DNA of 5,854 bases from Kiritimatiellota bacterium (GTDB taxonomy: Bacteria > Verrucomicrobiota > Lentisphaeria > Victivallales > JAADHT01), in assembly GCA_013151705.1 (NCBI GenBank), contig JAADHT010000288.1, forward strand, positions 1-5,854, read 5' to 3'. Shown one piece after another: positions 1 through 5,852 of the stretch (position 1 is its first letter; each line of letters starts with the position of its first letter). The position numbers were made by a program, and so were the translations under genes. Below the pieces are notes generated by a model that worked only from the letters and a program-made list of their open reading frames with translations, had not been told where the DNA came from and did no database searches.

Positions 1-339
1 TTTCTTCTCAACCCGTCTACCCATGTAATCATACGTGAATTCGAGATTCTTGTCGGCTGTCTCCATTGAGATTACGCGGTTCTCGGCGTTGAAGGTGTTC
101 GTCCAACTCCCGCTGTTCAACGTCATACTGAGCGTATTTCCATCGTCGTCGTAAGTGGGCGCTTGATTCGGATTGGTTATATTCGTGTATTGGTTGAGTT
201 CGTTGGCGGTGTAGACGCTTTGGACGTTGCTACCGCTTTTCGTGGTGTCGTAGGTTGTTCTGTTACCTATTTGCTTATCGGCTGCGGTGTGGGTATGCAG
301 TCTGAAATAGTCTCTTTCTGTAAGTTCCGGACAACCCAT
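1..339 (-). CDS. RHS/YD-repeat protein fragment, 5'-truncated, runs off the left edge
   Basis: Translating the minus strand gives a classic RHS/YD-repeat stretch: an IGNRTTYDT segment, then YTANELNQYTN, APTYDDDGNTL, FNAENRVISME and finally FTYDYMGRRVEKK at the window edge. In known RHS proteins these repeats form the beta-barrel shell of large, often secreted or surface toxin-delivery proteins, usually more than 1000 residues. Here the frame is closed by a TGA at 370-372, only about 30 residues before the first recognisable repeat, and those residues (including MGCPELTERDYF) do not look like YD repeats or a signal peptide. The chosen ATG at 337-339 is preceded by AAGG about 7 bases away, so translation is possible, but a 5'-truncated remnant or a recombined RHS 3' cassette is more likely than a full gene. 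The repeat identity is certain. Start and functional status are not. Confidence 0.72.
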   Translation of the reverse strand, partial: MGCPELTERDYFRLHTHTAADKQIGNRTTYDTTKSGSNVQSVYTANELNQYTNITNPNQAPTYDDDGNTLSMTLNSGSWTNTFNAENRVISMETADKNLEFTYDYMGRRVEKK

Positions 340-372
340 CGTGAAACCTTGTGAAGTTATATATCCCTGTCA

Positions 373-871
373 AGTAGAAAGGTAACGGCTAAAAGATAAG
401 AAAACAAGCGGATTACGCAACTAAAAAAGAAAAATAAACTATTGATTCAGCCTCACTTCTTCAACTCGGGTTCCGTCCTTGGGCGAAACTCGCAGAATTC
501 ACTTTACGTCAAAGAGCACGCTGAAATATAAAATTCCAGTCATCGCGCCATGTCTCGAAAAGGCGAATTTTGTATCTGAATTTGATTTCGGATGAGATTT
601 TCACTGAAATCCATCAGAATCAATCAAAATTCAAACCGCTTCTCAACTCGAAAACACCTCATTCCTCTCCCATCTTACCTGCGGATGAGTTTTTTGGCCT
701 TACGCGCTCCTTTCAGGGCGACATTCCGCCATCAGACGCCGCGAGCGATAAGAATGACGGTCTGGAAGGCCCGTCCCACCTTCTCCCCCTTCTCCGTATC
801 TCAGGATATCCGCAGTTTCCACGGTTTGGAATCAAGCTTGTTTTTTTGCGGGACGGGAGTAGATTGTCCGT
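373..871. other. Gene-free stretch of about 500 bases between the RHS fragment and the DUF58 gene
   Basis: I find no supportable gene here. Open frames running through 570-1137 on the plus strand and 713-1276 on the minus strand overlap the DUF58 gene, have low-complexity or arginine-rich translations, and match nothing I recognise. The first part (about 380-440) is AT-rich, and the later part (640-800) is pyrimidine-rich on the plus strand. Weak hairpins can be drawn, for example GATTTC 584-589 with GAAATC 606-611, and GACGG 756-760 with CCGTC 771-775. None has a T-tract. A promoter for the DUF58 gene presumably lies here, but I cannot pick a convincing -35/-10 pair. Confidence 0.5.
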
Positions 872-2188
872 ATGATTTATCCCGGCAAAATCACTGTGTG
901 GATACTGGCGCTCGCGCCGTTCGCGGCAATGGCGCCGCATGGATCGTTGTTTTTGAACGTTTTTCTGCTGGTTTGCGCCATTTTCGTCATCGCCGCCGTC
1001 TACGACGCCCGCGGCGCTATGAATATCATCAAAGGCGTTTCCGTTTCTTTGCCGGAATCGGAGCGGATGACGATATACAGGGAATCCAAATTGAAGTTCT
1101 CGTTCGCGAATTCCGCGGACGACGCGGCGCACGCTAGAATCAAACCCGAGTTTCCCGCCGAGTTGGACATCTCCGCTCCCGAGATGCTGATCGACCTGCC
1201 GGGCGGCTCCGAAACGGCGGCGGAGTGGAAATGCACTCCGACCAAAAGAGGCGATCTGGAGATTGAACGCGTCCATGTCGAGGTGTCCTCAGGACTGGGG
1301 TTGTGGCTGGCGCGGAAAACTTTCGCCGTTGAATCGGTGATCAAGGTGTACCCGAATCTTTTGAAGGATAGAACCAAACTGTCGTCGTTTTTTTTGAACA
1401 GAGGTGATTCCGGTTTGCATTTGCTTCGAATGTTGGGACGGGGGAGGGAATTCGAGAAGTTGCGCGAATACATTCCCGGCGACAGCATGGACATAATTTC
1501 CTGGAAGACCACGGCGAAAAAAAACAAGCCGATTTCGAAGGTGTTTCAACAGGAGCGAACCCAGGATGTTTACGTTGTGATCGACATCTCCCGTTTAAGC
1601 GGAAGGGAGGCGGGGGGCGTTTCCGTTTTGGAGCATTTCATCTCCGCCGCGCTGATTTTGGCGCTGGTGACCGAGAAGCAGAAGGACTCCTTCGGGCTGA
1701 TCGCCTTTGACGACAATGTCAGAGCCTACGTGAAGGCCAAGGGCGGAAAGAATCATTTCGGCGCCTGCAGAGAGGCCGTGTACGCGTTGCAGCCGACTCC
1801 CGCGTCCCCGGATTTCAACAATCTTTTCTCTTTCATAAGAACGAATGTCAGAAAGCGGGCGTTGCTGGTGTTTCTTACGGACATCGACGACCCCGCGCTG
1901 TCGGAATCGTTCATTTCCGACGCGCCTCTGGTCAATCGAAAGCACGTGTGCGTGGTCAATTCCATGAAGACGGGAAACCACAATACTTTGTTTCAGCGGG
2001 ATGACGCCCCATCGACATCGATCGACATCCTTGACCGGCTGACCGGCCACGTGCGCTGGTCCGAGTTTATGGAGGTTGCCAACGCTCTCCGTAAAATGGG
2101 AATGAAATTGACCGCTTCCGAGTTCGAGACCTTCACCTCCGACATCGTTTCGGAATATCTGAACATCAAACGGAGACAGATTATATGA
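872..2188 (+). CDS. DUF58 domain protein with two N-terminal membrane segments and a vWA-like domain
   Basis: The 438-residue product is a DUF58 family protein. Two hydrophobic segments (about residues 7-21 and 26-43) anchor it in the inner membrane, followed by a beta-rich stretch (about 55-160). The hallmark DUF58 core lies at about 192-238: REFEKLREYIPGDSMDIISW, then KTTAKKNKPISKVFQQER, then VYVVIDIS. The region from about 233 to 365 is a von Willebrand factor A-like fold. Its MIDAS motif is degenerate: D238-I-S240-R-L242, with Leu where the last Ser of DxSxS is expected. A TDIDD segment lies at 336-340. Family members usually work with a MoxR AAA ATPase in envelope-linked assembly or stress functions; the exact role is unknown. 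The start MIYPGKIT resembles typical DUF58 starts, with GGGAG at 855-859 as a somewhat distant ribosome site. The stop overlaps the next gene's start (ATGA), so the two are translationally coupled. No MoxR gene precedes it. Confidence 0.9.
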   Translation: MIYPGKITVWILALAPFAAMAPHGSLFLNVFLLVCAIFVIAAVYDARGAMNIIKGVSVSLPESERMTIYRESKLKFSFANSADDAAHARIKPEFPAELDISAPEMLIDLPGGSETAAEWKCTPTKRGDLEIERVHVEVSSGLGLWLARKTFAVESVIKVYPNLLKDRTKLSSFFLNRGDSGLHLLRMLGRGREFEKLREYIPGDSMDIISWKTTAKKNKPISKVFQQERTQDVYVVIDISRLSGREAGGVSVLEHFISAALILALVTEKQKDSFGLIAFDDNVRAYVKAKGGKNHFGACREAVYALQPTPASPDFNNLFSFIRTNVRKRALLVFLTDIDDPALSESFISDAPLVNRKHVCVVNSMKTGNHNTLFQRDDAPSTSIDILDRLTGHVRWSEFMEVANALRKMGMKLTASEFETFTSDIVSEYLNIKRRQII

Positions 2189-3261
2189 TTCTGGACGTGG
2201 ACAAATTCATTTCGCGCGAGAAGCGCGTTTGGAGCGAGTTGGAGAGGATGCTCGACGACATAGCGCGCGGCTCGATCGAGCGCTTGTCGCTCGATCGGAT
2301 CAAGCGATTGAGTTATCTTCAATCAAAAGTCTCTGAGGATCTGGTGAGAATATCCACGTTTTCCGGCGAGGTGGAGTTGAGACGGTATTTGGAGAACCTC
2401 GTCGCCAGGGCGTATTCCTTGACTCATTCGCGCTCGCGCGGCGTGTTCCCCTCCGTAAGGCCGGGTGAACTAGCGAAGGCGGCCTTACACTGGTTTTCCG
2501 TGACGTTTCCGATTGTCTTTAGACGCAACGCCGCGAGTTTCGCGGTTTCCGCGTTGGTGACCGTTTTCGGCGTTGTTTTCGGCGGAGTGGCGGTGATGGT
2601 TGACGGAGACGCCAAAGAGGCGATTTTCCCGAGCGGACGGTTTTCGCATTTGCGGCAGTCCCCGGAGGACAGGGTCAATCGGGAGGAGCATTCGAAACGC
2701 GACCGTTTGAAGGGAGCGCACTCGCTTTTCGCTTCGCAACTGATGGTGAACAACATATCGGTCTCAATCAAGGCTATGTGCCTGGGGATAACCTGGGGTG
2801 TCGGCACGATTCTGATTTTGTTCTACAACGGCGTTATTTTGGGCGGGGTGGCGTTCGACTACATTCTTTCCGGTCAGACCGCGTTTTTGTTCGGGTGGCT
2901 TCTGCCGCATGGCTCGATCGAGATTCCGGCCATTCTCATAGCCGGGCAGACGGGATTGATACTGGGTAATTGTATTTTGAGGCCCCGCGGGAAAACGAGA
3001 CGCGAGCGTTTAAAGGCGAAATCCGGAGACATCGCCACGTTGATAGGCGGTGTGGCCGTCATGCTGGTCTGGGCGGGGTTGGTTGAGTCTTTTTTCTCTC
3101 AGTACCACGAGCCGGTTTTGCCGTACGCCGTCAAAATAGTTTTCGGAACGATCGAATTGACGGCGCTGGTTGTTTTTTTGAAATATGCGGGAACGAGCCG
3201 TTCACGGGAATCCTCGAAAAGGTTTATCCGTACGCCGCAGGCGCATAAACCTATGGAGTGA
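2185..3261 (+). CDS. SpoIIM-family (DUF95) stage II sporulation protein M-like membrane protein
   Basis: The 358-residue product matches the SpoIIM/DUF95 family. It has a soluble, helical, charged N-terminus (about 1-110, opening MILDVDKFISREKRVWSELE as in family members). Hydrophobic segments follow at about 117-138, 197-222, 233-263, 284-305 and 315-334, and the tail is short and basic. The family signature LPHGSIEIPAILIAGQTGL lies at 240-258, with His242 and Glu246 likely the conserved polar pair, preceded by the NGVILGG segment at 215-221. In Bacillus, SpoIIM belongs to the engulfment complex, but the wider family is common in non-sporulating bacteria beside DUF58, MoxR and RDD-type genes, where its function is not established. 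The ATG overlaps the DUF58 stop by four bases, with GGAG at 2172-2175 nine bases upstream. Coupled expression and a shared membrane complex with DUF58 are therefore likely (inference). Confidence 0.88.
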   Translation: MILDVDKFISREKRVWSELERMLDDIARGSIERLSLDRIKRLSYLQSKVSEDLVRISTFSGEVELRRYLENLVARAYSLTHSRSRGVFPSVRPGELAKAALHWFSVTFPIVFRRNAASFAVSALVTVFGVVFGGVAVMVDGDAKEAIFPSGRFSHLRQSPEDRVNREEHSKRDRLKGAHSLFASQLMVNNISVSIKAMCLGITWGVGTILILFYNGVILGGVAFDYILSGQTAFLFGWLLPHGSIEIPAILIAGQTGLILGNCILRPRGKTRRERLKAKSGDIATLIGGVAVMLVWAGLVESFFSQYHEPVLPYAVKIVFGTIELTALVVFLKYAGTSRSRESSKRFIRTPQAHKPME

Positions 3262-3292
3262 GTTCGAGCACCCAAATCCGAAATTCGAGTTT

Positions 3293-3328
3293 CAGGCCCT
3301 TTTCGAATAGGGTCTGGTTAATGAACCA
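3293..3328 (+). promoter_or_regulatory. Two adjacent small inverted repeats in the araD leader
   Basis: CAGGCCCT (3293-3300) pairs with AGGGTCTG (3309-3316) in an 8-base-pair stem with one G-T pair and an 8-base loop. Directly after it, and sharing two bases, TGGTT (3315-3319) pairs with AACCA (3324-3328) around a 4-base loop. They lie between the SpoIIM stop and the araD ribosome site. No T-tract follows, so an intrinsic terminator is unlikely. They could be an operator, an RNA processing or stability element, or chance. I see no good promoter in the gap, so araD may be partly read through from the DUF58-SpoIIM unit. Confidence 0.3.
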
Positions 3329-3347
3329 AGATGTCGGTTGATGTTGC

Positions 3348-3356
3348 GAGGAGGTG
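3348..3356 (+). promoter_or_regulatory. Strong Shine-Dalgarno site that sets the araD start
   Basis: GAGGAGGTG at 3348-3356 is close to a perfect anti-16S match and sits 7 bases before the ATG at 3364. It lies inside the reading frame that would result from the in-frame ATG at 3331, which argues that 3364 is the true start. Confidence 0.85.
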
Positions 3357-3363
3357 TTTCAAA

Positions 3364-4062
3364 ATGAATTTGTATGACGATTTGCGGGAGGAGGCTTATT
3401 CGGCGAACATGGAGATCGAGCGCAATGGATTGGCGATTCAGACATTCGGCAACGCCAGCGCGTATGATTCCGACCGCGCTGTCTTCGCTATAAAGCCCAG
3501 CGGAGTGCCGTACCGCGATCTGCGCGTCTCCGATATGGTCGTGGTGGATTTGGATTCGAAGGTGGTCGTCGGGACGCTTAGTCCATCCTCCGACACCAAA
3601 ACCCATGCGGTTCTCTACAAGGCTTTCAGCGGAATAGGTGGTATCGTCCACACGCATTCCACCTACGCGGTGGCGTGGTGTCAGGCGCGACGGGCGATTC
3701 CGATCTACGGCACGACCCACGCTGATCATCTTCAGGTGGACGTTCCCTGCTCTGAAGTTATGAGCGATGAGATGATCCGCGGGAATTACGAGGAGGAGAC
3801 GGGGAACCAGATTGTTGAGACGTTCGCCGATATTTCGCCAATGGAGGCGTGTATGGTGCTTGTGGCCGCTCACGGTCCGTTCACATGGGGAAAGACGGCC
3901 GCCGAGGCCGTTTACAACAGCGTCGTGGTGGAGGAGCTCGCTAAAATCGCGATTCTTACCGAACGGATCAATCCGGACTCTCCGCGTCTCGAGCCTAGCC
4001 TGATCGAAAAGCACTATCAGCGTAAACATGGCGGCCGCGCGTATTACGGACAAAAAAACTGA
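3364..4062 (+). CDS. araD: L-ribulose-5-phosphate 4-epimerase (class II aldolase/AraD family)
   Basis: This enzyme interconverts L-ribulose 5-phosphate and D-xylulose 5-phosphate by a metal-dependent retro-aldol mechanism in the cytoplasm, feeding L-arabinose or L-ascorbate/xylulose carbon into the pentose phosphate pathway. The 232-residue product has nearly the length of E. coli AraD (231). Visible family features are TFGNAS at 27-32, IKPSGV at 43-48, PSSDTKTH at 74-81 (Asp77), the zinc ligands in VHTHS (His96, His98), GTTHAD with candidate catalytic Asp121, AAHGPFTWG with third ligand His170, and the C-terminal KHYQRKHGGRAYYGQ with the catalytic Tyr near 228. That tail is typical of the epimerases and absent from L-fuculose-phosphate aldolases. 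The start at 3364 is chosen over an upstream in-frame ATG because of the strong ribosome site. UlaF and SgbE are isofunctional relatives, so the physiological pathway is undecided: no arabinose isomerase or kinase gene is visible. Confidence 0.93.
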   Translation: MNLYDDLREEAYSANMEIERNGLAIQTFGNASAYDSDRAVFAIKPSGVPYRDLRVSDMVVVDLDSKVVVGTLSPSSDTKTHAVLYKAFSGIGGIVHTHSTYAVAWCQARRAIPIYGTTHADHLQVDVPCSEVMSDEMIRGNYEEETGNQIVETFADISPMEACMVLVAAHGPFTWGKTAAEAVYNSVVVEELAKIAILTERINPDSPRLEPSLIEKHYQRKHGGRAYYGQKN

Positions 4063-4238
4063 ATTTGCCTTATCCTAAAAAGGTGATTGAAAACTAAACC
4101 TGAAGAATCGACTCGTTTTTCAGTTGTTTCCGACATGGAGACGCGAGATTTCGATCCGTCCCGCCGCTTCCTGATAGCGAAAAGTGCCGCCGGTTATGAA
4201 AACCTTAATTCTCATACTCGCCTATCCGTGCGTGATTT
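4063..4238. other. Convergent intergenic gap between araD and the fucosidase gene
   Basis: This gap of 176 bases separates two genes that read toward each other. I see only short weak pairings (CCTT...AAGG near 4068-4083; GGTT...AACC near 4192-4204) and no stem followed by a T-tract on either strand, so no intrinsic terminator can be called. Confidence 0.5.
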
Positions 4239-5570
4239 TTATTTTAAAAACAGCTCAATCACCGGAATTTCGATGTTCGGTTCAACCTGCGGCAGCGTCA
4301 ACGTGAGAGTCGTGTCCGAGTCGAAACCAGCGTTTAGGGCTCCGTGCGTTTGGCTGATCGCGACTTTCTCGAATAGAACTTCAGACGCGTCATGCAGGAA
4401 TTGCGCGTATTCCACACGCTCCACAAACGCTTTACCATCCAGGTGAAGATGTTTGTAAGGCCAGTCGAATATGTGGATGTACAATCGTTTTTTCTCCGGA
4501 TTGTAGGTTAGTTTGCAATGTTCGGGAGCCGCGAATCCCGCGGGAGCCTCCTCGCACTCGTAGATGGAACGTGAGTTGTAGCGCATCCATTTTCCCATTC
4601 CCTCGAGTCGGTCTAAGGCGCGTGCGTCGAACTCGCCGCGTCCGGTCGGACCAACGTTGAGAAGCAGGTTGCCGCCTTTCGACACGCAGTCGATAAGCGT
4701 GCTCAAGAGCTGTCTAACGCCGCGCCAGGAGTATTCGTCGCGGTAGTATCCCCAAGAACCGGAGAAGGTTTGGCATGCCTCCCAAACGACGGGTTTGCCA
4801 TCCACTTGAACATGTGATCTCGGCTGGTATTGCTCGGGGGTTTTCATGTCGCCGACGACCCTTTCTAAATCAAGTCTGTCGTTGACCAGAATTTTGGGCT
4901 GAAGAGTTCGGATCATCCTGTACAACTCCTCGCTGCGCCATGCTTCGCGGCCTTTGTGCTCCTTGAAGTCTCCCCGCTTCTCCTTGTTTCCGAACGAGAA
5001 GTCGAACCAGAGAATATCGACATCGCCGAATTCGGTAAGCAGTTCCCTAACTTGGGCGTGGAGATAGTCCGCGTATTTCATCTGGTCTCGGCCCGCGTTC
5101 ATTTTTTTCAGTAGTTCCTCGTTGTTTCGGTAAGGGTGGTTGCAGCGGTCCACTATGTAGTTTTCGTGATGCCAGTCTATGACCGAGTGGTAGAAGCCGA
5201 CTCGCATGTTTTCCGCTCTGAACGCGTCGACCATTGGACGCAGAAGATCGCGTTTCGCCGGAGTGTTCGTCGCTTTGTATTCGCTGGTCTTGGAATCCCA
5301 AAGGGCGAATCCCTCATGGTGTTTCGTGGTTATCACGAAGTACTTCATGCCGGCGTTCGCGGCGGCTTCAGCCCATTTTTCCGGGTTGTAGAGGTCCGGT
5401 TCGAAGTGCGCAAAGTATTTTTTATCGTAGAGATCCTGCGGAATCTCCTCATAGCTTTTAAACCACTCGTGTCTGGCTCCTTGCGAGTAGAGTCCCCAGT
5501 GGATGAACATTCCGAAACGATCCTTCACAAACCACGACGTGTCTCCTCTGGCTTCCAGCAAATCGCTCAT
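4239..5570 (-). CDS. Alpha-L-fucosidase, glycoside hydrolase family 29
   Basis: The 443-residue product removes terminal alpha-L-fucose from glycans by the retaining GH29 mechanism. The N-terminal (beta/alpha)8 barrel shows the family signatures in order: WFVKDRFGMFIHWGLYS at 13-29, YFVITTKHHEGFALWDS at 77-93, RVGFYHSVIDWH at 123-134, DILWFDF at 185-191 with Asp190 as the expected nucleophile, WEACQTFSGSWGY at 263-275 with Glu264 a tentative acid/base (this residue varies in GH29), and GGNLLLNVGPTGRG at 299-312. A short beta-rich C-terminal domain (about 345-443) follows, without an added carbohydrate-binding module. There is no signal peptide or lipobox, so the enzyme is probably cytoplasmic and acts on imported fuco-oligosaccharides or glycosides. 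The ATG is supported by AGGAG at 5577-5581, six bases away. The gene converges with araD, so the two are not one operon. Substrate linkage cannot be read from the sequence. Confidence 0.93.
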   Translation of the reverse strand: MSDLLEARGDTSWFVKDRFGMFIHWGLYSQGARHEWFKSYEEIPQDLYDKKYFAHFEPDLYNPEKWAEAAANAGMKYFVITTKHHEGFALWDSKTSEYKATNTPAKRDLLRPMVDAFRAENMRVGFYHSVIDWHHENYIVDRCNHPYRNNEELLKKMNAGRDQMKYADYLHAQVRELLTEFGDVDILWFDFSFGNKEKRGDFKEHKGREAWRSEELYRMIRTLQPKILVNDRLDLERVVGDMKTPEQYQPRSHVQVDGKPVVWEACQTFSGSWGYYRDEYSWRGVRQLLSTLIDCVSKGGNLLLNVGPTGRGEFDARALDRLEGMGKWMRYNSRSIYECEEAPAGFAAPEHCKLTYNPEKKRLYIHIFDWPYKHLHLDGKAFVERVEYAQFLHDASEVLFEKVAISQTHGALNAGFDSDTTLTLTLPQVEPNIEIPVIELFLK

Positions 5571-5576
5571 AACAAA

Positions 5577-5581
5577 CTCCT
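5577..5581 (-). promoter_or_regulatory. Shine-Dalgarno site of the fucosidase gene
   Basis: AGGAG on the minus strand, six bases before the ATG at 5568-5570. It supports the chosen start, which also places the WFxxDRFGMFIHWG motif near the N-terminus as expected for an unsecreted GH29 enzyme. Confidence 0.8.
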
Positions 5582-5626
5582 ATACGATTTAAATATAGCG
5601 TGTCGAAGGGATGAAGATAGCCGTGT

Positions 5627-5642
5627 ATTGCGAAATCGCAAT
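5627..5642. promoter_or_regulatory. Operator-like inverted repeat upstream of the fucosidase gene
   Basis: ATTGCGA-AA-TCGCAAT is an inverted repeat with perfect 7-base arms and a 2-base centre, lying 57 bases upstream of the fucosidase ATG. On the minus strand a TATAAA (5656-5661) lies 13 bases before it, so a promoter there would place the palindrome over about +1 to +20, a usual site for a repressor. No good -35 accompanies the TATAAA; a second possible -10, TATATT, lies nearer the gene at about 5592-5597. Size and symmetry fit a dimeric helix-turn-helix regulator such as a LacI- or GntR-type protein. No regulator gene is in the window, so the call rests on symmetry and position only. Confidence 0.4.
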
Positions 5643-5764
5643 GACGATGCGCGAATTTATATGGATGAAACGGTGTTTTTTCGTGGATAAAACGCTACGT
5701 GGAGCTGTTTCCAGGGTAGGTCCGACTAGTACTGCGTATAACTTGAAACTTCGCTTTGACAATA

Positions 5765-5852
5765 AGCATTTCGGGAATTCAGGTTCCGCCGCGGACGAAA
5801 AGCGATATTAATATCGTTGTCGTCCGCGGCGGAGGCTGAAACCCGAAAGGCT
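5765..5852. repeat. Long imperfect palindrome (about 88 bases) at the right edge
   Basis: The two halves pair almost end to end around a centre at 5809/5810. Working outward: CGATATT/AATATCG (7 pairs), an unpaired AAAG versus TTG, TCCGCCGCGGACGA/TCGTCCGCGGCGGA (14 perfect pairs, 5785-5798 with 5820-5833), TTCAG/CTGAA (5778-5782 with 5836-5840), TTTCGGG/CCCGAAA (5769-5775 with 5842-5848) and AGC/GCT (5765-5767 with 5850-5852). The small interruptions differ between the arms. There is no T-tract on either side, and the size is well above a normal terminator. It could be a REP/BIME-like or MITE-like element, a folded single-stranded recombination site, or a bidirectional transcription barrier. 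I see no integron-type GTTRRRY box. Pairing may continue past the window edge. Confidence 0.75.

Noticed and set aside
345..373. TTGACA on the minus strand (368-373) as a promoter for the RHS fragment
   Set aside because: At 17-base spacing the -10 position reads AAGGTT, not a TATAAT-like hexamer, so it is probably chance.
442..500. C-terminal end of a minus-strand gene (a frame ending in EFRPRTEPELKK, or one ending in SPKDGTRVEEVRLNQ)
   Set aside because: Both frames are stopped within about 20 codons upstream, and neither belongs to a family I recognise.
592..1137. Long plus-strand open frame overlapping the start of the DUF58 gene
   Set aside because: It shares its 3' half with the DUF58 gene in another frame, has an arginine-rich, low-complexity translation and matches no family. 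DUF58 is unmistakable in the same DNA.
713..1276. Minus-strand open frame of 187 codons
   Set aside because: It is antisense to the DUF58 gene, with the arginine- and glycine-rich composition expected from a shadow frame in GC-rich DNA.
3331..3363. Upstream in-frame ATG for araD adding 11 residues
   Set aside because: The strong Shine-Dalgarno site lies inside this extension and points to 3364. The family's usual N-terminus and length also fit the shorter form.
3292..4053. Minus-strand open frame of 253 codons opposite araD
   Set aside because: It is an antisense shadow of a clear AraD-family gene and has no recognisable motif.
5136..5690. Plus-strand open frame opposite the 5' part of the fucosidase gene
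   Set aside because: It is antisense to strongly conserved GH29 motifs and has no recognisable domain or ribosome site.
5756..5784. TTGACA on the plus strand (5756-5761) as a promoter reading out of the right edge
   Set aside because: No -10-like hexamer lies at 16-18 bases, and the expected position falls inside the long palindrome.
5765..5852. Integron attC site
   Set aside because: The palindrome is of suitable size, but I see no GTTRRRY/RYYYAAC core boxes at its ends and no cassette array.
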